The notes beneath the pieces were generated by a model. That model had not been told where the DNA came from and ran no database searches. It was given only the letters and a program-made list of their open reading frames with translations. This document shows positions 35,082 through 44,818 of a stretch of 64,000 nucleotides of DNA, one piece after another. Position numbers and translations under genes: made by a program. Source of the DNA: Arcanobacterium bovis (GTDB taxonomy: Bacteria; Actinomycetota; Actinomycetes; Actinomycetales; Actinomycetaceae); assembly GCF_004331995.1 (NCBI RefSeq), contig NZ_SJDT01000001.1, forward strand, positions 248,001 through 312,000, written 5' to 3'. How positions within the stretch are numbered: the stretch's first letter is position 1; each line of letters starts with the position of its first letter.

Positions 35082-35214
35082 AATATAGGTATTGACAATA
35101 CTACTTTGTTTAGAATCTTTCTCAAGAGCAAAGGGTGTGACACATCTTGCTTATTGAGTTCCGTTCTCATTGAGATATCGTTTCCCGGCTGCGTTATCCA
35201 TTAGAATTCTTGGT

Positions 35215-36450
35215 ATGGCCCCAGACTTTTCCCACGACCACCGCAATTCTCACGGTCACCCAGACGCGCGAACATCTACCAGCTCCACACCCGCTATACC
35301 GTTCAACAACACAGCTTCTCCAGCTACTCCGGCACCCATCACGCCTGAGCGCACTACGCCTGTAGCTACCACGCCGCCCGTTGGTGCGCACACGCCTATC
35401 GCACCCCTCCCCGCGAAACCGGGCGACGCCGTCGCCCTCCTCTCGCCCGCATGGGCAGCACCGGGCTACTTCCCACACATTCACGAGCAGGCGATACGCC
35501 GTCTTGAAGAACGGCTCGGCATCAAAATCGTCGAATATCCTACCACCCGCAAGCTCAATGCGAGCCCCGAGGAGCGCGCCGCAGACCTCCAATCTGCGAT
35601 GAGTGATCCGGCAATTCGCGCGATTTTCACGTCCGTCGGTGGCGACGACGAAATTCGGGTAATTCCCCACCTCGACCCCGCCGCAATCCAAGCCGACCCG
35701 AAACCCGTGTTTGGCTACAGCGACAATACCAACCTACTGAACTGGCTGTGGTGCAACGGCGTCGGTTCATACCACGGCGGCGCTACGATGGTGCACTGGG
35801 GTGCTGCTGGCGATCCTGCACCTGAACACCTATCCACATTGCGCGCTGCCCTTTTCGGCGCGGGTTCGATCAAACTTCCACTACCCGCTACCAGCCAAGA
35901 CTTCGGTTTTGATTGGTCTGATCCGCGGGCACGTTCAGAAGAATCTTCTTATGATCCCGCACTTGAACTGGAGTTTTATGGTGCGAGTGACGATCCAGTG
36001 CGTGGTATTACGTGGGGAGGTTGCCTTGAGGTGCTTGACCAGCTCGCATGGGCAGGCCGTTTACCCGATGCCACTGCTCTCGAGGGTGCAGTATTGATTT
36101 TTGAAACCTCGGAAGTAATTCCGCCACCAGATTACGTGGGACGATGGATTCGCGCACTGGGCGAACGCGGTTACCTCGAAGCTGCTGGGGCATTGGCTTT
36201 TGCGCGCCCCGTCGTCGCCAATCGCGATGCTCCCGCCACTCCCGAAGTACTGCACGCGCGCCGCGAAGCATACACCGACTACCTCTTGGCAAATATCGCC
36301 CACTATCGCAACGATCTTTTGGTGTGCCTTAACCTTCCGTTCGGGCACACAAAACCGCAGCTCATTTTGCCGTACGGTGGCGAAGTCACGATAGACCCAG
36401 CCCGCGAATGCGTGATCGCGCACTATCCTACAACGGAATGCGTGCCCTAA
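35215..36450 (+). CDS. S66-family peptidase (LD-carboxypeptidase/MccF type)
   Basis: A 411-residue serine peptidase. Nucleophile Ser169 lies in FGYSDNTNLL, with a Glu in LIFETSEVIPPP and a His in LPFGHTKPQ completing the S66 triad. Substrates in the family are peptidoglycan LD-tetrapeptides (LdcA) or microcin C-like conjugates (MccF). The N-terminal ~55 residues are Thr/Pro/Ala-rich low complexity, absent from family members, with no signal sequence. ATG 35215 gives the MAPDF start; the upstream frame to 35170 is less likely. The stop codon lies inside copy 2 of the dispersed repeat. Confidence 0.88.
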   Translation: MAPDFSHDHRNSHGHPDARTSTSSTPAIPFNNTASPATPAPITPERTTPVATTPPVGAHTPIAPLPAKPGDAVALLSPAWAAPGYFPHIHEQAIRRLEERLGIKIVEYPTTRKLNASPEERAADLQSAMSDPAIRAIFTSVGGDDEIRVIPHLDPAAIQADPKPVFGYSDNTNLLNWLWCNGVGSYHGGATMVHWGAAGDPAPEHLSTLRAALFGAGSIKLPLPATSQDFGFDWSDPRARSEESSYDPALELEFYGASDDPVRGITWGGCLEVLDQLAWAGRLPDATALEGAVLIFETSEVIPPPDYVGRWIRALGERGYLEAAGALAFARPVVANRDAPATPEVLHARREAYTDYLLANIAHYRNDLLVCLNLPFGHTKPQLILPYGGEVTIDPARECVIAHYPTTECVP

Positions 36451-36514
36451 CTTAGGCTCTGACTTGTTCATCGCGCTATATACGCACGATACCTAAAGAT
36501 TCGCCTAAATTAGG
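36446..36514. repeat. Double-hairpin intergenic repeat, copy 2
   Basis: The same block order as 2670-2739: CCTAACTTAGGC, a GACTTgTTCATCGCGCT stretch, an inner CGATACC, and terminal CGCCTAAATTAGGG. The inner hairpin is less perfect than in copy 1 while the outer arms keep pairing. The stop codon of the S66 peptidase lies within the first arm, so the element has become the 3' end of the gene. Confidence 0.75.
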
Positions 36515-36564
36515 GCAAGCTTCGAGAACAAAGAACAGCACACAACCATAAAATAGCCAAACAA

Positions 36565-36596
36565 AAAGGGTGGAGCTCATTCAAGCTCCACCCTTT
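36565..36596. terminator. Bidirectional terminator
   Basis: Perfect 13-bp arms AAAGGGTGGAGCT and AGCTCCACCCTTT around loop CATTCA, with A residues before and T residues after. It serves the S66 gene and the convergent YagU-like gene. Confidence 0.9.
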
Positions 36597-36678
36597 AGTT
36601 CCTAGTCTCGCTCAACTGTGCACACTCCAACCAGACCGCAACAATCATGAACACATTCGGTCACCTATCAAAGCACGG

Positions 36679-37242
36679 TCAAGCTACAGATAACTCGACC
36701 TCAGGATCAGGACGACCAGTAATACGATTACGCATATCACGCCTAAAGATTTCAATAACCCAGAGCCAAATTGCGTGTCCGAGAATTTCTGAGAAGTGCT
36801 CCTGCCATGGCTGATCCCAAGGTGCGGGAACAGTACCCATCAAAGGCATCAGCACAACATGGAACACAACCCAGATTCCCACACCAAAAGCAACCCCTTG
36901 CCAGAGTTTTATTTGCGGGAAACGCTCAGCTAAAACGCAATATAAAACCGCAAAGAAGATCGCGAACCCAAAATGAATCAAGAACGAGACCCAAGGTAAG
37001 CCTGCATTTCCATTAAACGTGTAGCTTAGGTGAGTAGTGTGATCTGAGAATCCTAATTGTTCAAGGAAAGCCTGCGGTGGGTTGGTGGCATTACGCTCGG
37101 GAGTGCGTGGTGGAAGTGGAACTTCCCAGCCAAACTTGATGATTGCTGAAACAATTCCAGCGATAATTCCTACGATTACTGCTACGCCGTACTCGCGGCG
37201 GTCTTTTGCTGTTTGTTGTATTTTCACACGACAACGATACAT
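36679..37242 (-). CDS. YagU-family inner membrane protein
   Basis: About 187 residues with four or five membrane helices (VAVIVGIIAGIVSAIIKFGW, FLIHFGFAIFFAVLYCVL, GVAFGVGIWVVFHVVLMPLMG) and the family features WEVPLPPR and PAPWDQPWQEHFSEILGHAIW. YagU/DUF1440 proteins are linked to acid resistance in E. coli; the biochemical role is unknown. The start is not certain: GTG 37254, ATG 37242 and GTG 37227 are in frame and none has a clear ribosome site. Its upstream region contains short palindromic repeats. Confidence 0.8.
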   Translation of the reverse strand: MYRCRVKIQQTAKDRREYGVAVIVGIIAGIVSAIIKFGWEVPLPPRTPERNATNPPQAFLEQLGFSDHTTHLSYTFNGNAGLPWVSFLIHFGFAIFFAVLYCVLAERFPQIKLWQGVAFGVGIWVVFHVVLMPLMGTVPAPWDQPWQEHFSEILGHAIWLWVIEIFRRDMRNRITGRPDPEVELSVA

Positions 37243-37261
37243 CTGATATATCACGATACAT
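37234..37261. repeat. ACGATACAT direct repeats around a TGATATATCA palindrome
   Basis: Two ACGATACAT copies (37234-37242 and 37253-37261) are spaced 19 bp, with the perfect 10-bp palindrome TGATATATCA (37244-37253) between them. They overlap the start of the YagU-like gene. A regulatory site is possible; no known family is recognised. Confidence 0.35.
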
Positions 37262-37377
37262 ACGACATATAACTAGATGTGATATTTTAGGCGGTTTTGG
37301 CAGGTCGTTGCTTTGTACCGTCTCAGACTAACTGCTCACCGCGCCGTTTATCATATTCCGCCATCAAAATTCACTCG

Positions 37378-38295
37378 TTAAGCACAGGAAAAACTATCCT
37401 TCTGCATATGCTTTAGAGCTTGCTTGCCCTGCTCAATACCCATTTCTACCAGTTCTCGCAGCCTATCTGAACGGTACTCAAGCACCCCAACTTGCAATGG
37501 TTCTGGTGGAAAGATCAATACTGCTTCCCCACGTTCTTCTAACTGTAGATACCGACGTTTAGTGGCGTTATATCGTTCAACACGTCCACGTAATGCCTTA
37601 GCTACCTGCGGAAGAGCTTGTACTCCTTTTGTCCATTCGCGCGGAATATCCCCCTCAGTGAGCCACACATCCCGAGGCCTCGTAAATACCGCGACATGCC
37701 GCGAATACCCGTGAGCTTCTGCTACGTCTAAACTGAACCCTTCATAAACCGCGCCGTCCATATAGCGAACACCATTTATGTCAACTTCTTCACTCGTGCC
37801 CGGCATCGAGCACGACGCCGCCACCACAGGTACATATTCCGCCCACGTTTGGTCTTGGTTCAGCCCAATCCATGTATATTCGCCATATTCGCTGGTCAAA
37901 CCCGAGTATATTTTACTCGGCACATCGGCGCTGGAGTCGCCCTCAACACCGAACTCCATGTCGATATGCAAGACCCTAGCCATCCATGGAAAAAATGCAG
38001 TGAGATCAGAAATGTCTAAACCTGTGGAAATACACCGTGAAACTTCCTGTGGAAGATCGTCAATCCGCTCAATGGTTCGCCGTATTTGCCGTGCTTGATA
38101 GAGGCAAGCACAGACCGCTCCAGCCGAAACGCCATACACCGTCGGAAATACTAACCCGTTATTTTCAAAAACAGACAGCACTCCCAAGGTGAAAAAGCAA
38201 CGAGAGCCTCCACCTTCGAGATGCAAACAAGTAGTTTTTTTACTTTCCACATCTCTAAGGTATATCAATCCAAAACTGCTCGTACAGCAGCACAC
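37378..38295 (-). CDS. Patatin-like phospholipase (YjjU type)
   Basis: A 305-residue acyl hydrolase. It has the oxyanion loop EGGGSR at 27-32, nucleophile Ser57 in GVSAGA, and catalytic Asp180 in the DGA motif (YMDGAVYEG). It is cytoplasmic or peripheral, with no signal peptide. It should cleave acyl chains from phospholipids. The start is uncertain: GTG 38295 gives the full frame, while GTG 38250 would begin just before KKTTCLHLEGGG and match family lengths better. No operon partner is evident. The gap to the next gene (38296-38436) has no recognisable structure. Confidence 0.88.
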   Translation of the reverse strand: MCCCTSSFGLIYLRDVESKKTTCLHLEGGGSRCFFTLGVLSVFENNGLVFPTVYGVSAGAVCACLYQARQIRRTIERIDDLPQEVSRCISTGLDISDLTAFFPWMARVLHIDMEFGVEGDSSADVPSKIYSGLTSEYGEYTWIGLNQDQTWAEYVPVVAASCSMPGTSEEVDINGVRYMDGAVYEGFSLDVAEAHGYSRHVAVFTRPRDVWLTEGDIPREWTKGVQALPQVAKALRGRVERYNATKRRYLQLEERGEAVLIFPPEPLQVGVLEYRSDRLRELVEMGIEQGKQALKHMQKDSFSCA

Positions 38296-38436
38296 CTAGC
38301 TATTGCGTTCACGCACAAATGTCCACCGCAATTTATATCAATCAATGTAAGCCTATTTACATACGAAGGGAATGAGCGCGCAGCATTTAAATAGTATGCA
38401 CACTCGAGGCGCCCAACAGCATGCAAGCCCTGACAT

Positions 38437-41400
38437 TTAACGCGATTCTTTGCGCCGCAACGTCATTAACAAGCCAATAAACAGTGCCATCACAGATATG
38501 ACGCTTGTGAGAACAATGCCAACCGAGCCAGTTTTAGCCAGAATTGGATTTGGCGGAATTGGTTCAGCAGATGCAGGCGGTGTGACAGCAGCAGGTGGGA
38601 TCACCGGCTCCGGCGGCAGCGGCAAAATCACCACCGAATCCTTCGATTCAGCGGAGTTCACCTGCGTATCTTTTGGATCAATTCCCGAGGCAGTGGCTGT
38701 GTTATTAATCCGGCCGTTCCTTGCATCGGACTTGGTCACCAGATCATCACTGGCCACACAGGTAGTCGTATCGCCTGGCAACAGCTCCGTCTTTTCACAG
38801 GCAATCACAGCATCAGGCACTCGATCAAGCAGGATCTGATCATGGACTTCTACCCCATGTAGCGTCACATTCGACGTATTCGTTACCGTAAATCGCCATT
38901 GCACGCTCTGCCCGAATTGTGCTTCATCACTTGCCACGCCACTTACGAGGTGCGACTTCACAATTCCAATCGAGCCGCGCAACTCAAGCGGTTGCACAGC
39001 GTCGTCGCTCGGATCAGCAGGCGGCTCTGTGCCATCAACTGGCACGCCATGAACGCTCGCAGTATTTTGCATAGTACCAGCGAGAATATCGCTTTCCTTC
39101 ACCACCGACGCCGCTTCACAATCCATCTTCTCGCCAACGGCGAGCGTCGTCTGCGGGCAACGAATGGTAGCCGCGTCCACGTTGGTATCAGTGATAGTCA
39201 CGTCCTTAAGTGCCACATCACCCGAGTTTCCTACCGTAATCTTCCACGTCACAACGTCGCCTGGGTTGATTAGCGCCGGAGTGCTCTGCAAATCCTCGCT
39301 ACCACCATTTCGCGTTACAGAAAGAACATCTTTAGCAATCGAAATGCCAGGAATCGACGGGCGAACCAGCACCTTTACGTCTGCCTTTAGTGAAGCTACC
39401 GGGGTACCACGATCATCGCCATGCGCGATAGCCGAGTTGTAACGATAGCCGGTGGCGGCATCGTCAAGTGTCAAAGCCGTGGTCACCGTAGCAGCACACG
39501 GCGTGCTCTCCCCTGGGTTGAGCGACGTCTTCTCGCAGGTGATCGTGCCAGTAAATTCTGGATCTTCTACCGTAATATTAGCTACTGGCACATTTCCGGT
39601 GTTGGTGACCTTAAAACGCCACAGCACCGCATCGCCAACACGATGTATCGAGCCGTCGTCAGCAACCCCATTCACATCGGCGGTTTTGACGATCGTCAGT
39701 ACTGGACTCGCTCCCAGCGGTTGCACAGCGTCATCGCGCTGATCAGGTACCGATGGTAATCCCGGAGGCGACGTCACACTAGCCGCCGCCACATTCGTGT
39801 ACTGACCAGCCAAAATATCAGCCACAGTCACGGTATGCGTGGCGGTGCAATCAACGCTTGCCCCCACAGCCAGCGGCGTCGTATCCGAAACACTCGGCGC
39901 GCAACTGAGGTTTTCGGCGTCGGCATCGGTAATGGTAACTGCCATCAATGGCACGTTGCCGGTGTTGGTCACCTTAATCGTGTAGTGAATAACGTCGCCC
40001 GCGAAAATCTTGTTCGGGGTGGAAGCCAAATCGGTCGGATCGCTGCCATGAGTCACCGAAGCAATATCTTTCGTGAGCGCAAATGCAGGCGCGCCAGTTA
40101 CCGTCACGCTCGCAGTATCATTAGCGCTGACAGCGATGCCGTTGCCCGTGCCATTCACGGTCGCTTTATTTGTTAGCGCCGCATGCACATCAGGTGTCGA
40201 ACACTCGAAGCTAGTCGATTCGCCCATCGCAAGATCTGCCAAATCCCGCTCGCAATTGACGCCTTGCGGATCGGTGATATGCAGTGCAGTCAACGTGGTT
40301 TCGCCGGTATTTTTCACCGTAATGCGCCACTTGGCAGCATTCCCCCAAATCACTGGCGCGTTCTTATACCATTGCCCATCCTGACCTTGCACTTCTTTCA
40401 CAAGCGACACAGCTGGCACACGCTCTGCAAAACCAAAATTCACATTCGGCACCGTCTTGTCCATGCCCACAACTACGGCACTCGTCTTGTCAAGCGCAGT
40501 ATTTACCGGAGCATTGTCGTAACGATACGTCGGGATTGCATCTGCCGGCACGCTATTTCGCTTGGCAACCTGCACATAATACGTGCCGGAATGGAGCTCA
40601 TTAAATGCATACGTGCCATCCGCTTTCGTTGTAGTAGTGGCGACGACGTTACCAGCGTTATCCAAAAGGTTTAGTTCGACGCCGGCATAGTGACTTTCCG
40701 TGGCGCCCACCGTGGCATTGCGATCCACATCGTGCCACACCAAGCCGGAAATTTCTGACGCAACTACGCGCGTAGTAACTGGATCTGGCGACGGCACAAC
40801 CACGCTAAATCCTTGCGCGCGTCCCACGCCTAGTCGGTTGATCAGCACATCGCCATCAAGGCCGCCGTTGACATAACCAAAAATTTGCACCGAATGTCCG
40901 GTATTCGCTTTCAAGCCAGAATCGACAAAACGTAAGGCCGTAACCTCACCAGCCGAGGCAGGGCACGTTCCGCCACTGAAACCTGCACACCAAACAGTTG
41001 CGCCGCCAGCCTGGTTGGACGCATCGGCAGGGTCATTGACGACGTTCACACCCGGCGTCTTCGTGTACTCCACGGTGACTCCAGCCGGCACTGCCACCTT
41101 GGTAAAACTCAATGTTCCATTGAGCTTGCTGCCTTGGGCATCACCGTTGTACGGAAGCACATCAATCCAGGTTGCCGCAGAAACATCAGTAGTTAGAGAG
41201 TTGCGCCAGGAGAGAGTCCACGAAATATCGGAATCACGTTCCAGCATCGCAAAATCAGCTGCCTTTTGCGCCGTTAATGCCGCCGTATATGTCATGTTGA
41301 AATTCCACGATCCAGGAACCAATGCGATGAGCGGCTTGTTCGGAAGAATTGGCGTGGTAGTCACCGTAATTTGTGGTTTCGTTATCAGCGGTGAGACCGC

Positions 41401-43554
41401 CATCGTGATGCGGAAGAATTTTGAAGGATCTGCACCCCATCCGCCAAAAACCACTTCCGCAGCTGTGAGTGTACGGGTCGGCGTGAAAGTGACGATGCCA
41501 GGAATATCATCCTCACAGCCGGGTCCTCCAGCCGCAGCACCAGGAGTTATTGTGTAGGTCCAGTCCGCGCTCGGAGTGCCAGCAGATAGCGGCGTGGTAC
41601 ATGGATCTACTTTATATTCCACTTTCAAACCATCAAGCGGAAGCGTGGAAGGCGAAACGTTCATATTCAAAGCGGCAGTTGCAGTGAAAGTACTACCGGG
41701 TACCAGCTGCACACTCGTGGGACCAGTGATTGATGTGCCATTTATCTGTCCGCTGTAGGAGATGAAGTTGAAATATGCTGCCGCAGTTGCATTCCACGCC
41801 GCACTATCCAAAGACACCGAGGCATAATCGTAGTTTGGCCCAGAAACTCCCCATTCATCAAAAGGAGTCATGGTGGTCACTGGCGTAAATTCTGCCGAAA
41901 CATACATTCCATAATCGACCGCTACCGGGTTTTTAGACACAATTCGAACCGAATTAACAGCCGTGCGTCCACCAGGAACCTGCGCAGGATCCGTGTACCA
42001 GCCCGCAGTTTCGCTTGGACTCCCACAGCCAGTCTTTGGCTGTTGCGAGGAATATTCAATCTTGAAGTTCGCCGGTTTTATGTACTGACTAGGATCGAGA
42101 CCGGTTGCCGCCCACTGCGCATCGGACATAGAGGTTACCGTAGTAATCGTAGGAATCATATTGGTTACCTGTTGTTTTGCAGGATCCCATGCGTCACAGA
42201 TAACAACCGGTTTCAAGCCAACGTTCGGTTGCAGTGTGAAATAATCTCGGAAGTTATCGTTTCCTGACACCACGTTTGAATAGTTCTTAGGTACCCCAGT
42301 TGCGTTAGTCATCGTTTTGTACGTACCGCCGGCACTTTTGCTGAACAGCACGCCAGGTTGATTGAACACAACAGTTGCCAATGAGCAATCGTTATTCAAA
42401 CTTGACGTGCGTGAGGGAACACCGCCGAGAGTCTTTGTGTCCGTTGTGCAAAGCGCTTCGGTTGTGCCAGGCTGCGGAGTTCCACCCCAGTTCGCGCTTC
42501 CATCGGCCGCCATAACCGCGGGAGTGCTTTGCGCGATGCGGTATCCAAGCTGCACTTGTGCGCCGGGCGCAACAGCGTCAACTGGCACCAAGATAGCGTT
42601 CACATTGTATAGGTCTATGTTGCTTCCATTGAACGCCGCTAGATAGTTACCCCCGTTCAAGGAGCGCGATGCGTTCACTGCGGTGCCATTTTCAAAAATT
42701 GATCCAGCAGGAGCATTGAGAAGCTCAAAATTCACCACCAGCGGATCCGTAATTGCCAAACGTCCATTCGCCGAATATGCCGCCTTGTTGTACGTCTTGG
42801 AGCCTATCGAGAGATCCGCCGGCACTCGGTAATACAGCTTGCCGTTTCGATACGTGGTAGCTGCTGAGGTTCCAACCGTGAGTGGTCGCGCAAGCAGGTC
42901 AACTTCAAGCTTCCCGATCACTGTGAAAGGTTGCGCAGTTGCTGCGGTTGTATACCCAGCACCGGTATCGACGAGGACGCGCGGTTGGCTCACAGTGCCT
43001 GTGCGCAACGACGTCATCAACGTCAAATTAGCATGATAAGCTGCATTAATATTCGGAGCAGGTGTAATCTGGCAGGCGTAGAACTGTTTGCCGTTTTCTA
43101 TGTAATCGATAGCCTTGCCCGTCCAAACGCCGGGGTTATCTTTACAAATGTCGTAGACTCCCACGGTACTTTCTTTGAGCGGGAATTGGTAAGTGTTCGA
43201 TCCATACGGGGCGTTTTGATCCCCCATTCCTAAAGGAAAAGCGATCTTAAAAGGAGTGGGCGTAGCATCGGATTTGATATTAATATCAACGCTAAAGCCA
43301 ACCGTGTCGCCAGTACAGACGATATCGTCCGCGGCAGAATCATCGCCAGGCGTGATGCCGTTTGCGGAGTTAAGCACGCACGCCCACGACGTGCCGTGTT
43401 GGGTTCCGGTGTACGTGCGTACCAATTTGGCGGTCACTTCCGGCACTCCTGCATAGGAGCGAGTAATGGGCGCCACAATTCCCATGCCTACAAAAATCAC
43501 CAGCACTATCGTCAAGATTGTGACTCTGTGATGTGCCCAAACACGTCTATTCAT
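38437..43554 (-). CDS. Giant LAXTG-anchored surface protein with DUF11-like repeats
   Basis: A 1705-residue secreted protein. The signal peptide is ILTIVLVIFVGMGIVAPITRSYA. A ~1000-residue beta-rich N-terminal region follows, then one SdrD_B-type module (SGLVWHDVDRNATVGATE, DGTYAFNELHSGTYYVQVA) and about five ~115-residue DUF11/DUF7507-like repeats. These share W-x-(F/I)-x-V-x-N-T/S-G and NxA(T/A) signatures, with cysteine pairs. A Pro-rich spacer leads to the LAKTG sortase motif at ~1672, a hydrophobic helix and RRKESR. LAXTG suggests a class E type sortase. It is probably an adhesin or stalk protein. An AGAGG precedes ATG 43554, with TATAAT at 43616-43621 (minus). Confidence 0.92.
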   Translation of the reverse strand: MNRRVWAHHRVTILTIVLVIFVGMGIVAPITRSYAGVPEVTAKLVRTYTGTQHGTSWACVLNSANGITPGDDSAADDIVCTGDTVGFSVDINIKSDATPTPFKIAFPLGMGDQNAPYGSNTYQFPLKESTVGVYDICKDNPGVWTGKAIDYIENGKQFYACQITPAPNINAAYHANLTLMTSLRTGTVSQPRVLVDTGAGYTTAATAQPFTVIGKLEVDLLARPLTVGTSAATTYRNGKLYYRVPADLSIGSKTYNKAAYSANGRLAITDPLVVNFELLNAPAGSIFENGTAVNASRSLNGGNYLAAFNGSNIDLYNVNAILVPVDAVAPGAQVQLGYRIAQSTPAVMAADGSANWGGTPQPGTTEALCTTDTKTLGGVPSRTSSLNNDCSLATVVFNQPGVLFSKSAGGTYKTMTNATGVPKNYSNVVSGNDNFRDYFTLQPNVGLKPVVICDAWDPAKQQVTNMIPTITTVTSMSDAQWAATGLDPSQYIKPANFKIEYSSQQPKTGCGSPSETAGWYTDPAQVPGGRTAVNSVRIVSKNPVAVDYGMYVSAEFTPVTTMTPFDEWGVSGPNYDYASVSLDSAAWNATAAAYFNFISYSGQINGTSITGPTSVQLVPGSTFTATAALNMNVSPSTLPLDGLKVEYKVDPCTTPLSAGTPSADWTYTITPGAAAGGPGCEDDIPGIVTFTPTRTLTAAEVVFGGWGADPSKFFRITMAVSPLITKPQITVTTTPILPNKPLIALVPGSWNFNMTYTAALTAQKAADFAMLERDSDISWTLSWRNSLTTDVSAATWIDVLPYNGDAQGSKLNGTLSFTKVAVPAGVTVEYTKTPGVNVVNDPADASNQAGGATVWCAGFSGGTCPASAGEVTALRFVDSGLKANTGHSVQIFGYVNGGLDGDVLINRLGVGRAQGFSVVVPSPDPVTTRVVASEISGLVWHDVDRNATVGATESHYAGVELNLLDNAGNVVATTTTKADGTYAFNELHSGTYYVQVAKRNSVPADAIPTYRYDNAPVNTALDKTSAVVVGMDKTVPNVNFGFAERVPAVSLVKEVQGQDGQWYKNAPVIWGNAAKWRITVKNTGETTLTALHITDPQGVNCERDLADLAMGESTSFECSTPDVHAALTNKATVNGTGNGIAVSANDTASVTVTGAPAFALTKDIASVTHGSDPTDLASTPNKIFAGDVIHYTIKVTNTGNVPLMAVTITDADAENLSCAPSVSDTTPLAVGASVDCTATHTVTVADILAGQYTNVAAASVTSPPGLPSVPDQRDDAVQPLGASPVLTIVKTADVNGVADDGSIHRVGDAVLWRFKVTNTGNVPVANITVEDPEFTGTITCEKTSLNPGESTPCAATVTTALTLDDAATGYRYNSAIAHGDDRGTPVASLKADVKVLVRPSIPGISIAKDVLSVTRNGGSEDLQSTPALINPGDVVTWKITVGNSGDVALKDVTITDTNVDAATIRCPQTTLAVGEKMDCEAASVVKESDILAGTMQNTASVHGVPVDGTEPPADPSDDAVQPLELRGSIGIVKSHLVSGVASDEAQFGQSVQWRFTVTNTSNVTLHGVEVHDQILLDRVPDAVIACEKTELLPGDTTTCVASDDLVTKSDARNGRINNTATASGIDPKDTQVNSAESKDSVVILPLPPEPVIPPAAVTPPASAEPIPPNPILAKTGSVGIVLTSVISVMALFIGLLMTLRRKESR

Positions 43555-43957
43555 GCAATACCTCTACAATATGTGCACCCAGCCAAAGAAAGGGGGTACA
43601 TTCTCTCAAAATTCTATTATAGAGAGAGCAAATATCAGAAAAATTAAACTATATGTATCTCGTATTTTTTACATTAGTTTCGAACAACGACGCCGGCGCA
43701 CACGTTTTCGTTTCAGGTTTGGCGATATTTTTTTCATCAGTTTATAAACATATATGCACGTCACGAGAGCAAGCGATAGTCCACAATAATTACAGGCAAC
43801 ACACAGGGAGCCTGAAAATCTACTCACATCCAGGGGCATGTGATTTCACATACGCCACATATTTGTACGTTTTGCGATGATTGCTGTGCATAAATTTACA
43901 TAATCTTGTATTTTTCAAGGCACTTTATCGAAACTGAGAAGGATGGGCACATAAAGG

Positions 43958-44002
43958 TGGGGTTTTGATGCCTACCAACAACCTATCGGCATCAAAACCC
44001 CA
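43958..44002 (-). terminator. Terminator of the protease gene; gene-free stretch 43555-44023
   Basis: Perfect 15-bp arms TGGGGTTTTGATGCC and GGCATCAAAACCCCA around a 15-nt loop. On the minus strand a CACCTTTAT follows. Between the 1705-residue gene and this hairpin, 43622-43950 contains A/T-rich sequence with no credible gene. Confidence 0.8.
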
Positions 44003-44023
44003 TCACCGAGTTTGCGGGTACTC

Positions 44024-44763
44024 CTAAATTCCAGCTACGTCCTTAACCCATTGGCGGTAATGAGAAAGGTCAACCGCCTCTGAGGGAGCATACGGATCAC
44101 ACCAAGCCGCGTGAGAGCCAAGCACATTAACCCCAATAATTTCCCCAGCAGCATTTACTACTGGGCCACCCGAGTCACCATGGTTAGATGCGCCGGTTAT
44201 GCCCTTCATTTTAAGAGTTTCGCCAGCAATGTAGGAGAAGTCTTGGCCAACAACTTTCAGTTGCGCTCGGCGCAAGCTCTTCACCTCCGCATCGTGCAGA
44301 CCTTTTCCATACCCATACAAGGTAACGAGTTCGCCAACTCTGAATTGATGAGAATCTGAAAGCACCCCATATTTACTAAGCTTGTGCGGCTTCGAGAGAC
44401 GCAGCAATGCCATGTCGGCTGATGGAGAGATCTGGTAACTGTCGATTGAATACGCCGGACCAGGATTTACTTTGCTATTCGAAAAGTGCACTTTTACCAC
44501 GTGGGCGGGCACATTGGGATCAGTATGCTTTCCCCTTCCAAACAATGACCTGCAGTTAGGATCCATCGCTCAGAAATTGCCGTTCCTGTACATTTATGTG
44601 CTGTACCGTCAGGTTTGTCCCAGATTTTGACCTGCACCACCTCCGGAGCTTTCGCTTCTTCACCCAAGTTGATTGCCTGCGACATAGGCAACACTGCAAA
44701 GAACCCTAATACGAGAACCATCAAAAACAGTGCTGAACTGCGTACTTGCCGAGAAATCTGCAT
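44024..44763 (-). pseudogene. Trypsin-like serine protease, interrupted by a frameshift
   Basis: The N-terminal frame (44763 to ~44542) encodes a signal peptide (SSALFLMVLVLGFFAVLPMSQA) and the catalytic histidine in ILTAGHC. The C-terminal frame (from ~44540 to 44024) carries the aspartate in SADMALL and the serine in NHGDSGGPVV. The two frames meet within 44528-44542, in a GGAAGGGGAAAG-type tract. A one-base deletion or a -1 ribosomal shift would join them. It would encode a secreted protease of ~245 residues if intact. Sequencing error cannot be excluded. Confidence 0.8.
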
Positions 44764-44818
44764 TCTCCCCCCTCTCTATTGATAATCGTTCTCTTTTATA
44801 TTAGGGCCTATTCTCCCG

